From the NCBI GenBank assembly GCA_964579855.1, contig CAZOIM010000187.1:1-7890 (forward strand): a stretch of DNA of 7,890 nt. Reading direction: 5' to 3'. The notes under the pieces were generated by a model, which was not told where the DNA came from, did no database searches, and worked only from the letters and a program-made list of their open reading frames with translations. This document shows positions 1-7,890 of the stretch, one piece after another. Position 1 is the stretch's first letter; each line of letters begins with the position of its first letter. Both the position numbers and the translations under genes were made by a program. This DNA is from JADGQA01 sp964579855. GTDB lineage: Bacteria > Bacteroidota > Ignavibacteria > UBA10030.

Positions 1-3000
1 CGTTCAACAGTTTTCTGCAGAGCGACGTTCCTCCTCACCGGAGGAAGAAGATGGGGCTTCAACAGGTCTTTGAGACGAACTTTCCCATCAGCGATGCACG
101 GGAGAATTTCCTTCTCGAGTTCATAGAATATTATGTCGAAAAGGCGAAGTATTCAGTCGTGGAGTGTCAGGAACGTGGTCTCACCTACGCAGTACCTCTG
201 AAAGCGAAACTCCGGCTCTCTTCGAAAAAAGAAGGGAGCAACGAGTTCACAGATTCCATTGAACAGGAAGTCTATCTCGGAAATCTCCCCGCGATGACAT
301 ACCGTGGTACCTTTATTATCAACGGTGCCGAGCGCGTCGTCGTAAGTCAGCTGCACCGTTCCCCCGGTGTGTTCTTTGGCGAATCGGTCCATCCCAATGG
401 CACGATGATGTATTCGGCACGCATCATTCCGTTTCGCGGTTCTTGGGTCGAATTTGCGACGGACATCAACAATGTCATGTACGCCTATATTGATCGCAAA
501 AAGAAATTTCCGGTCACAACGCTATTGCGCGCTCTGGGTTACTCCTCCGACGATGAGATCCTTGATCTGTTCAACCTCGTCGAAGAAGTCGATGTACAGA
601 AAGTAAATCTCAAGGAATACCTTGAACGCAAGATCTGCAGTGATATCTTCGACAAGAAGACTGGTGAGATATTTATCAACAAGGATGCAAAGCTTACCGA
701 AGAACACATCAAGCAAATCAAAAAAGCGGAAATCAAAAAGATCCGTCTCCTGAAGACAGATGCGGTCGCTGAAGGTTCCGTCATCGCGAACACGATCATG
801 AAAGACGTGGCGCGCTCCGAAGAAGACGCGCTCGAAACTATTTATCAACAACTCCGGTCGGGTGAAGCACCAGATCTCGATACAGCGAAGAATCTCATCG
901 ATCGCTTGTTCTTCAATCCCAAACGCTACGATCTTGGTGACGTAGGTCGTCATCGGATGAATTCCAAGCTTGCGCTCAGTACGCCCGAGAATGTAACGGT
1001 ATTGACGAAGGATGATATTGTCGCGATCGTCAAGTACTTGATTGAATTGCAGCAAGGCAAAAAGGCGGTCGATGACATCGACCATCTCGGCAACCGCCGC
1101 GTCCGAACAGTCGGCGAGCAATTGGCGCAGCAGTTCAATATCGGATTGTCGCGTATGACTCGGACAATCAGGGAACGGATGAACATCAGAGATGCCGAGT
1201 CCCCGACGCCACAAGATCTCGTGAATGCTCGTACGATTACGAGCGTCATCAATGCGTTCTTTGGAACAAACCAGCTGTCACAGTTCCTTGATCAGACCAA
1301 CCCCTTGTCGGAAATGACGCACAAACGTCGAGTTTCTGCTCTCGGACCCGGTGGGCTTACGCGTGAACGTGCTGGATTTGAGGTCAGAGACGTCCACTAT
1401 ACGCACTACGGTCGACTTTGCCCGATTGAAACGCCTGAAGGTCCGAACATCGGATTGATATCGTCATTGTGCATCCATGCACGGATCAATGATTTTGGAT
1501 TTATTGAAACTCCATACCGGAAGGTGAAAGGTGGAAAGGTTCAGGAAGATATCGAATTCCTGACGGCGGAAAAGGAAGACGAAGTGACGATTGCCCAGGC
1601 GAACGCTCCCCTCGACAACAAAGGACACTTCACTGAGGACAAAGTTAAGTCTCGCTTCCAGAGTGACTATCCACTTGCCGAACCGGACAAGATTCAGTTC
1701 ATGGATGTTGCTCCAAATCAGATTGTGAGTGCGGCTGCTGCGCTGATTCCGTTCCTCGAGCACGACGATGCAAACCGTGCGCTGATGGGATCGAACATGC
1801 AACGCCAGGCGGTGCCGCTCTTGCAGCCCGAAGCACCCATCGTCGGAACAGGACTTGAAGAAAAACTCGCACGTGATTCGCGTACGGTCGTTACCGCAGA
1901 ACGGGCGGGAACGGTCGAATCCGTTTCGGCCGATACCATCGTCGTTAACTACGATATTGATGAGACCAGCACCGAAGCAATTATCAGCTTCGATGACAAA
2001 CGGCGCGTCGAATACAATCTCACAAAATTCCTGCGAACCAACCAGGACACATGCATCAATCAAAAGCCAATCGTGAAAGCAGGTCAGCGGTTCAAGAAGG
2101 GTGATGTCCTTGCAGACGGTTGCGCGACGGACGACGGAGAGCTTGCACTCGGAAGAAATATCCTGGTTGCATTCATGCCGTGGCGTGGATACAACTTTGA
2201 AGATGCTATTATCGTGAGTGAACGGATTGTGGCAGAGGATATCTTCACTTCGATCCACGTCGAAGAATTCGAACTTCAGGTCCGCGACACAAAACGTGGA
2301 GAAGAAGAACTTACGCGCGAGATTCCGAACGTCAGTGAAGAAGCGACCAAAGATTTGGACGAAAACGGAATAATCCGCGTAGGTGCAGAAGTAAACGAAG
2401 GAGACATCCTGATCGGTAAGATCACTCCCAAAGGAGAGACAGATCCCACGCCCGAAGAGAAATTGCTGAAGGCAATCTTTGGAGAAAAGGCCGGTGATGT
2501 GAAGGACGCTTCGTTGAAGGCACCTCCGGGTATGAGAGGTATCGTCATCTCGACGAAACTCTTCAGTCGGAAGAAAAAAGATACCGAAAGTAAAAAAGAA
2601 GACAAACGTCTTCTGGAAGGCCTTGAACGATCACGAAAACGCGATCTCAAGGAACTCGATGAAAAGCTCGGCAAGAAGCTCGACCTCCTGCTCGATGGGG
2701 AAAAGTCGGCTGGTATCCGCGATATGGACGGAGCAATGACAATCCGAAGTGGCACTGCTCTGAAGGAGGATACATTCCAAACCACCGAGAACCTCGGCAA
2801 GCTTGACTACAATCAAGAGTGGGTGGATGATAAACGAAAGAACAACACGATTGTCAAGATTTACGAGAACTACCGCCAGAAGCTGAGCGAATTCGAAGAG
2901 ATGTATCGTCACGAGAAGAACAAAATTCAACTCGGAGACGAGCTGGCTCCTGGAATTGTTCAATTGGCCAAAGTCTACGTCGCCAAGAAGCGAAAGCTTT

Positions 3001-3680
3001 CCGTCGGCGATAAGATGGCTGGTCGCCACGGGAATAAAGGCGTCGTCTCGACGATAGTTCCTGTCGAAGACATGCCGTTTCTTCCGAACGGCCAATCCGT
3101 CGATATCATTCTCAATCCTCTGGGCGTTCCGTCAAGAATGAATATCGGCCAGCTGTTTGAAGTGGCTCTCGGATGGGCCGGCCGGGTGTTGGGTGAACAG
3201 TTCTCAACCCCGATATTTGATGGCGCATCCTGGGAACAGGTGGCGGAGAAATTGCAGGAGGCCGGCCTGAGTCAGAACTCGAAAACAGTTCTCATTGACG
3301 GGCGGACCGGAGACCCCTTTGACCAGGAAGTTACCGTGGGGTTCCTCTATATGATGAAACTCTCGCACATGGTCGATGACAAGATTCACGCTCGTTCCAT
3401 TGGACCTTATTCGCTCATTACGCAGCAACCTCTCGGCGGTAAGGCCCAATTTGGTGGACAGCGCTTTGGAGAAATGGAAGTGTGGGCTCTGGAAGGTTAC
3501 GGAGCGGCACACGTTCTCCAGGAGATCCTTACAGTCAAGTCTGATGACGTGGTTGGCCGTGCGAAAGTCTATGAGGCTATCGTTAAGGGTGAGAATTTGC
3601 CCGAGCCGAATGTCCCTGAATCCTTCAATGTCCTAGTGCGTGAGCTCCAGGGATTGGGGTTGGAAGTTAAGATTGAGTGA
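1..3680 (+). CDS. rpoB: DNA-directed RNA polymerase subunit beta, 5'-truncated by the window edge
   Basis: This is the beta subunit of core RNA polymerase, which forms one side of the DNA channel and active site. The first full codon is at 3 and the stop is TGA at 3678-3680, giving 1225 visible residues (numbered here from codon 3). Residues 1-16 (FNSFLQSDVPP...) continue the family alignment upstream of the ATG at 51, matching E. coli from about F35, so roughly 30-40 residues lie outside the window. Landmarks are SQLHRSPGVFF (fork and lobe region), the rifampicin region at 425-447 (bases 1275-1343), CPIETPEGPNIGLI, the NFED acidic pair at E733/D734, and GDKMAGRHGNKG with K1004 and K1012 (E. 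coli K1065 and K1073). The C-terminal clamp segment GGKAQFGGQRFGEMEVWALE is also present. A charged helical insertion fills about residues 855-976, where E. coli also carries an insertion. No frameshift or missing key residue is seen. It is very probably co-transcribed with rpoC, 73 bases downstream. Confidence 0.98.
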   Translation, partial: FNSFLQSDVPPHRRKKMGLQQVFETNFPISDARENFLLEFIEYYVEKAKYSVVECQERGLTYAVPLKAKLRLSSKKEGSNEFTDSIEQEVYLGNLPAMTYRGTFIINGAERVVVSQLHRSPGVFFGESVHPNGTMMYSARIIPFRGSWVEFATDINNVMYAYIDRKKKFPVTTLLRALGYSSDDEILDLFNLVEEVDVQKVNLKEYLERKICSDIFDKKTGEIFINKDAKLTEEHIKQIKKAEIKKIRLLKTDAVAEGSVIANTIMKDVARSEEDALETIYQQLRSGEAPDLDTAKNLIDRLFFNPKRYDLGDVGRHRMNSKLALSTPENVTVLTKDDIVAIVKYLIELQQGKKAVDDIDHLGNRRVRTVGEQLAQQFNIGLSRMTRTIRERMNIRDAESPTPQDLVNARTITSVINAFFGTNQLSQFLDQTNPLSEMTHKRRVSALGPGGLTRERAGFEVRDVHYTHYGRLCPIETPEGPNIGLISSLCIHARINDFGFIETPYRKVKGGKVQEDIEFLTAEKEDEVTIAQANAPLDNKGHFTEDKVKSRFQSDYPLAEPDKIQFMDVAPNQIVSAAAALIPFLEHDDANRALMGSNMQRQAVPLLQPEAPIVGTGLEEKLARDSRTVVTAERAGTVESVSADTIVVNYDIDETSTEAIISFDDKRRVEYNLTKFLRTNQDTCINQKPIVKAGQRFKKGDVLADGCATDDGELALGRNILVAFMPWRGYNFEDAIIVSERIVAEDIFTSIHVEEFELQVRDTKRGEEELTREIPNVSEEATKDLDENGIIRVGAEVNEGDILIGKITPKGETDPTPEEKLLKAIFGEKAGDVKDASLKAPPGMRGIVISTKLFSRKKKDTESKKEDKRLLEGLERSRKRDLKELDEKLGKKLDLLLDGEKSAGIRDMDGAMTIRSGTALKEDTFQTTENLGKLDYNQEWVDDKRKNNTIVKIYENYRQKLSEFEEMYRHEKNKIQLGDELAPGIVQLAKVYVAKKRKLSVGDKMAGRHGNKGVVSTIVPVEDMPFLPNGQSVDIILNPLGVPSRMNIGQLFEVALGWAGRVLGEQFSTPIFDGASWEQVAEKLQEAGLSQNSKTVLIDGRTGDPFDQEVTVGFLYMMKLSHMVDDKIHARSIGPYSLITQQPLGGKAQFGGQRFGEMEVWALEGYGAAHVLQEILTVKSDDVVGRAKVYEAIVKGENLPEPNVPESFNVLVRELQGLGLEVKIE

Positions 3681-3753
3681 TTTGTTCCAGCAGTGGACAA
3701 TCAACTGATGCCCGCCACGACGGCGGACAGTTCAAACGAAATGTGGAGGTAGC
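3681..3753 (+). other. rpoB-rpoC intergenic gap with two short inverted repeats
   Basis: Two possible RNA hairpins lie in this gap. The first begins one base after the rpoB stop: TTG-T-TCCA (3682-3689) pairs with TGGACAA (3694-3700), giving seven base pairs, one bulged T at 3685 and a GCAG loop. The second is CCGCC (3712-3716) with GGCGG (3722-3726) around a five-base loop. Neither is followed by a run of T, so neither looks like an intrinsic terminator, and I see no convincing -35/-10 pair for a separate rpoC promoter. They could be RNA processing or stability elements, or chance. The repeats are seen in the sequence; any function is inference. Confidence 0.4.
3745..3749 (+). promoter_or_regulatory. 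Ribosome binding site of rpoC
   Basis: GGAGG ends four bases before the ATG at 3754. It is a strong Shine-Dalgarno match and supports this start over the in-frame ATG at 3766 (codon 5), which has no such motif at the right distance. Confidence 0.85.
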
Positions 3754-6700
3754 ATGGCATTTACAATGAATGATGCAGCAGCTCGTAAGACCTTTTCAAA
3801 GATCACCATCAGTCTCGCATCCCCGGATATGATTCTCGCCCGGTCTCACGGCGAAGTCACCAAGCCGGAGACAATCAATTACCGATCATTTCGTCCTGAA
3901 AAGGATGGGCTGTTCTGCGAAAAAATATTTGGACCGACGCGTGATTGGGAATGTCATTGCGGCAAGTACAAAAGGATCCGCTACAAGGGGATCACGTGTG
4001 ATCGCTGCGGCGTTGAAGTTACGCAAAAAAGTGTCCGGCGTGAACGTCAGGGCCACATCGCGCTTGCGGTCCCCGTCGTGCACATTTGGTATTTCCGTTC
4101 ATTGCCTTCGAAGATTGGCTATGTTCTGGGCATTGCTTCAAAAGAACTCGAAAAAATAATCTATTATGAGTCCTACGTTGTTGTCAATCCAGGAACTACC
4201 GGATTGCAGAAGCTTGACCTCATCTCCGAAGATCAGTATCTCGAGATACTCTCCTCGTTACCGGAATCTAATTTCGATCTCGAAGACATCGATCCAAAGA
4301 AATTTGTGGCAAAAATGGGCGGAGATGCGATTAAGGATCTGCTGAGTCGCGTCAAAATTGAAGAATTGGCTGTCGAGTTGCGTGATCAAGTGGGGACAGA
4401 GACTTCCGTCCAGAAGAAACAGGAAGCACTGAAGAGACTCCGTGTTATTGAGTCATTCCGACAAAGCGACACAGAGGCTCCAAATAAGCCCGAGTGGATG
4501 GTGTTGGGTGTCATTCCTGTAATTCCTCCGGAACTTCGGCCGCTCGTACCGTTGGAAGGTGGCCGGTTCGCAACGTCCGATCTCAATGATCTGTACCGAA
4601 GGGTGATCATTCGAAACAATCGTCTCAAGCGATTGATCGAGATCAAGGCCCCGGAAGTAATCCTGCGCAATGAAAAGAGAATGTTGCAGGAGGCGGTAGA
4701 TTCGTTGTTCGACAATTCGCGTCGTGTAAATGCTGTCCGCAGTGACAACAACCGCGCGTTGAAATCGCTCTCCGATATGCTCAAGGGAAAACAGGGACGG
4801 TTCCGACAAAACTTGCTGGGAAAGCGTGTAGACTATTCCGGCAGGTCTGTCATTGTCGTCGGTCCGGAATTGAAACTCCACGAGTGTGGGCTGCCCAAGG
4901 ACATGGCAGTGGAATTATTCAAGCCGATGATTATTCGCAAATTGATAGAACGCGGCCTGGTGAAGACCGTCAAGAGTGCTAAGAAAATGGTTGACAAGAA
5001 AGGACCCGAAGTGTGGGACATTCTTGATCACATTATTGACGGACATCCGGTTTTGTTGAACAGAGCTCCTACGCTTCACCGATTGGGCATTCAGGCATTC
5101 CAGCCTGTTCTTGTTGAAGGAAAAGCGATACGGATCCATCCGATGGTCTGCACAGCATTCAACGCAGATTTCGACGGTGACCAAATGGCTGTTCACGTAC
5201 CCTTGTCGTACGAAGCTCAGCTGGAAGCGCGAATGCTCATGCTTTCAAGCCACAATATCCTGTCTCCTGCGAGCGGTGCACCAATTGTGACGCCGACACA
5301 AGATCAGGTTCTCGGCTGTTATTATTTGACGAAATCCAAAACAGGTGAAATGGGCGAAGGAATGGTTTTCTCTTCGCCGAATGAAGTAATCATCGCGCAC
5401 GACCAGGGAAAAGTGGCTCTTCATGCCAGGCTTAAAGTACGCGTGAATGGTGCGCTGGTCGAGACGACGACAGGTCGTGTCATATTCAATGAGATCGTAC
5501 CATCAGATCTGCCATTCATCAACGAGTTACTGAATAAGAAGCGTCTCGTTCAGATTATCGCGACCGTCTTTCGACGTTGTGGAAATCTTATTACAGCCCA
5601 GTTCCTGGACAAGCTCAAGACTCTGGGTTTCACGTACGCCACACGGGGAGGACTCTCGGTATCCGTCGGAGACGTCATCATTCCAAAAGAGAAGCAGGAA
5701 ATGGTTCTCAAAGCAATGAAGGATGTCGAAAGCGTCGATTCTCAGTATTACCGAGGATTCATTACGAACGGCGAGCGCTATAACAAAGTAATCGATATTT
5801 GGACGAGAGCGACAAGCAGGATTGCCGAACGACTCTTCGACGCTCTGCAACACGATCGAGAGGGGTTCAATTCTCTCTATATGATGGTCGACTCGGGTGC
5901 TCGAGGTTCCAAAGAGCAAGTCCGTCAGCTCGCCGGAATGCGCGGATTGATGGCGAAGCCCCAGAAGAGCATGTCGGGAGCCACGGGCGAACTCATCGAA
6001 AACCCGATTATCGCAAACTTCCGCGAGGGACTTTCGATCCTTGAGTATTTCATTTCAACGCACGGTGCTCGTAAAGGTCTTGCTGATACGGCTCTCAAAA
6101 CAGCTGATGCCGGATACCTGACGCGCCGACTTATCGACGTTGCCCAGGATGCTATTATATCCGAACTGGATTGCGGCACCATTCAAGGTGTTGTAACAGG
6201 TGCGTTGAAGGAAGGCGAGGATATCAAAGAACCGTTGGCGGAACGAATTCTCGGTCGCGTCTCCGTGCACGATGTCGTCGATCCTATTACCGGAGATATC
6301 ATCGTTGAATCTGGCGATACAATTGACGAAGACAAAGCTCAGAGAATCACAGAAACTTCAATTGAGACCGTTGAGATACGCTCCGTGCTTACGTGCGAGT
6401 CGAGACGCGGCATATGCGCAAAATGCTATGGCCGAGATCTAACAACGGGAGTGCTTGTTGAATCGGGCACCGCGGTAGGTGTTATTGCTGCGCAATCCAT
6501 TGGCGAGCCTGGAACACAACTGACACTTCGGACCTTCCACACGGGAGGTACCGCGAGCTTGATTGCATCGCAGTCTCAGATTATTTCCAAGTTCGACGGT
6601 AAACTGCAATACGATGGGATCAAGTATATTGACTATGTCATCGGAGAGGACAAGCGTCCGATCGTCTCTGGTCGGAGTGGCGTGATCAATATCCTCGATT

Positions 6701-7890
6701 CTGATAACCGCATCCTCACGAAGTACGATGTTCCGTACGGTGCAATCCTGATGTTGCGCGATGGTGCGAAGGTGGCAAAGGGTGAACTGATTTATGAGTG
6801 GGATCCCTACAACGCCGTGATTGTCTCGGAAGTCAAAGGTACCGTGAAGTACATCGACTTGAAAGAAAATGTCACGTATCGGGAAGAACCTGATGAGCAG
6901 ACGGGGCACATTCAAAAAGTCATCATTGACAGTAAAGAAAAGAGTCTCATCCCCGCATTGACGGTAGTGAATGCAAAAGGACAGAAACTTGCAAACTACC
7001 CGATCCCGACTCGGGCGCATCTGATCGTCGATGATGGAGAAGAAATCGAGGCAGGTGCAACGCTTGTTAAAATCCCGCGAGATATCGGCAAGACAAGAGA
7101 CATCACGGGAGGATTGCCTCGAGTTACGGAATTGTTCGAAGCAAGACATCCTGGTGATCTTTCGGTCGTCAGCGAGATTGACGGGATCGTGACTATTGGA
7201 CAGCCAAAACGCGGCTCACGTGAAGTTTTCGTTCAGAGTCACGACGGAAAAGATAAGAGAACATACATGGTTCCTCTTGGCAAACATTTGCTGACCCAGG
7301 ATAATGATCTTATCCGTGCCGGCGAGAGGATTTCTGCAGGAGCAATCGATCCCCACGACATCCTGAAGATCAAAGGTACGACGACCGTACAGGAATATCT
7401 CGTGAACGAAATTCAGGAAGTGTATCGGATGCAGGGTGTGAAGATCAACGACAAACACATCGAGATCATCGTCAGACAAATGATGCAGAAGGTACGCATC
7501 GTCGATCAAGGTGACACAAAGTATCTTGAAGGCGATCATGTAGACAAAGCAAAACTCCGAGATGAGAACGAGGGTCTCATGGGCAAGATGATCATCGTCA
7601 GCAAAGGTGATTCGAAGCTGAGGAACGGAGCGGTTTTGACGAAAAAAGCTTTGCGCGAAACGAATACTGACCTCAAGAAAAAGACCAAGAAAGTGATCGA
7701 ATCCCGTGAGGCTGAGGCGGCGACTTCCGAACCAATTCTCCTTGGTATCACGCAGGCTTCGTTGACGACAGATAGTTGGATCTCGGCGGCATCGTTCCAG
7801 GAGACAACAAAAGTCCTGACGGATGCGGCGATTGAATCAAAAGTGGATATGCTGTTGGGTCTGAAGGAGAATGTGATCATGGGGCACCTG
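3754..7890 (+). CDS. rpoC: DNA-directed RNA polymerase subunit beta', 3'-truncated by the window edge
   Basis: This is the beta' subunit of core RNA polymerase, which carries the catalytic magnesium. The start MAFTMNDAAARKTFSKI is chosen from the GGAGG site and the family's usual beginning; 1379 codons are open to the edge. Domains in order: zinc site 1 at C67, C69, C82, C85; clamp helices at about 278-320; switch 2 segment around R358; NRAPTLHRLGIQAF from 436; NADFDGD at 470-476 with the three metal-binding aspartates D472, D474, D476; F-loop region 710-735; bridge helix at about 762-797 with H770 (E. coli H777); zinc site 2 at C807, C881, C888, C891, spaced exactly as in E. coli; trigger loop from about 909 with L925 (E. 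coli M932) and H929 (E. coli H936). An insertion of roughly 180 residues follows the trigger loop, before TRDITGGLPRV at 1114. The end at GLKENVIMGHL means about 50 or more residues are missing. Confidence 0.98.
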   Translation, partial: MAFTMNDAAARKTFSKITISLASPDMILARSHGEVTKPETINYRSFRPEKDGLFCEKIFGPTRDWECHCGKYKRIRYKGITCDRCGVEVTQKSVRRERQGHIALAVPVVHIWYFRSLPSKIGYVLGIASKELEKIIYYESYVVVNPGTTGLQKLDLISEDQYLEILSSLPESNFDLEDIDPKKFVAKMGGDAIKDLLSRVKIEELAVELRDQVGTETSVQKKQEALKRLRVIESFRQSDTEAPNKPEWMVLGVIPVIPPELRPLVPLEGGRFATSDLNDLYRRVIIRNNRLKRLIEIKAPEVILRNEKRMLQEAVDSLFDNSRRVNAVRSDNNRALKSLSDMLKGKQGRFRQNLLGKRVDYSGRSVIVVGPELKLHECGLPKDMAVELFKPMIIRKLIERGLVKTVKSAKKMVDKKGPEVWDILDHIIDGHPVLLNRAPTLHRLGIQAFQPVLVEGKAIRIHPMVCTAFNADFDGDQMAVHVPLSYEAQLEARMLMLSSHNILSPASGAPIVTPTQDQVLGCYYLTKSKTGEMGEGMVFSSPNEVIIAHDQGKVALHARLKVRVNGALVETTTGRVIFNEIVPSDLPFINELLNKKRLVQIIATVFRRCGNLITAQFLDKLKTLGFTYATRGGLSVSVGDVIIPKEKQEMVLKAMKDVESVDSQYYRGFITNGERYNKVIDIWTRATSRIAERLFDALQHDREGFNSLYMMVDSGARGSKEQVRQLAGMRGLMAKPQKSMSGATGELIENPIIANFREGLSILEYFISTHGARKGLADTALKTADAGYLTRRLIDVAQDAIISELDCGTIQGVVTGALKEGEDIKEPLAERILGRVSVHDVVDPITGDIIVESGDTIDEDKAQRITETSIETVEIRSVLTCESRRGICAKCYGRDLTTGVLVESGTAVGVIAAQSIGEPGTQLTLRTFHTGGTASLIASQSQIISKFDGKLQYDGIKYIDYVIGEDKRPIVSGRSGVINILDSDNRILTKYDVPYGAILMLRDGAKVAKGELIYEWDPYNAVIVSEVKGTVKYIDLKENVTYREEPDEQTGHIQKVIIDSKEKSLIPALTVVNAKGQKLANYPIPTRAHLIVDDGEEIEAGATLVKIPRDIGKTRDITGGLPRVTELFEARHPGDLSVVSEIDGIVTIGQPKRGSREVFVQSHDGKDKRTYMVPLGKHLLTQDNDLIRAGERISAGAIDPHDILKIKGTTTVQEYLVNEIQEVYRMQGVKINDKHIEIIVRQMMQKVRIVDQGDTKYLEGDHVDKAKLRDENEGLMGKMIIVSKGDSKLRNGAVLTKKALRETNTDLKKKTKKVIESREAEAATSEPILLGITQASLTTDSWISAASFQETTKVLTDAAIESKVDMLLGLKENVIMGHL

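Noticed and set aside
1464..2258. A 264-codon open frame on the minus strand inside rpoB, and a similar 230-codon one at 522-1214
   Set aside because: Both lie fully antisense to conserved RpoB domains. The translations show no recognisable domain, and long antisense frames are common opposite biased codon use.
3712..3726. Short GC-rich hairpin as an intrinsic terminator between rpoB and rpoC
   Set aside because: The stem is only five pairs and no T run follows. Stopping transcription here would separate two subunits needed in equal amounts.
3708..3752. A 14-codon reading frame in the rpoB-rpoC gap (ATG at 3708, TAG at 3750-3752) whose stop overlaps the rpoC ribosome binding site, resembling a leader peptide
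   Set aside because: There is no Shine-Dalgarno motif before its ATG, the peptide has no run of one amino acid or other attenuator hallmark, and so short a frame is expected by chance.
6478..6560. Leucine instead of methionine at the trigger loop position matching E. coli M932
   Set aside because: The TLRTFH version is common in Bacteroidota and relatives as I recall them, and the adjacent histidine is kept, so it is not an anomaly.
6439..7149. A 236-codon open frame on the minus strand inside rpoC
   Set aside because: It lies opposite the trigger loop and following insertion of RpoC and has no recognisable family features, so it is a shadow of the coding strand.

Overview
The window is an ordinary housekeeping locus. 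It holds most of rpoB followed by most of rpoC, the two largest subunits of bacterial RNA polymerase, on the + strand and in the usual order. Both genes run off the window: rpoB lacks its first codons at the left edge, and rpoC lacks its stop codon at the right edge. I see no mobile element, CRISPR array, RNA gene, extra gene or sign of horizontal transfer.

Layout: bases 1-3680 are rpoB, with the first full codon at 3. Bases 3681-3753 are a 73-base gap holding two short inverted repeats and the rpoC ribosome binding site. Bases 3754-7890 are rpoC, 1379 codons open to the edge. I translated rpoC codon by codon to the window end and found no stop or frameshift. The spacing and shared strand suggest co-transcription, and the promoter probably lies upstream, where rplL normally sits in the rplKAJL-rpoBC cluster. 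That neighbourhood is not visible here.

The organism is probably a member of the FCB superphylum (Bacteroidota, Chlorobiota, Ignavibacteria and relatives). The pointers are the RpoC start MAF, the longer linker after LMAKPQKS, the TLRTFH version of the trigger loop, an extra block of about 40 residues before LLGITQASL near the RpoC C-terminus, and threonine at the E. coli 518 position of RpoB. These are comparisons from memory, so placement below the superphylum is not possible. The Ignavibacteria/Chlorobi side is a guess.

The two proteins form the catalytic core of one enzyme. RpoB supplies one pincer, the rifampicin pocket and the nucleotide-contacting lysines. RpoC supplies the clamp, the magnesium-binding NADFDGD loop, the bridge helix and the trigger loop. 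All key residues I could locate are intact, so both genes look functional. I did not find an undescribed system in this window.
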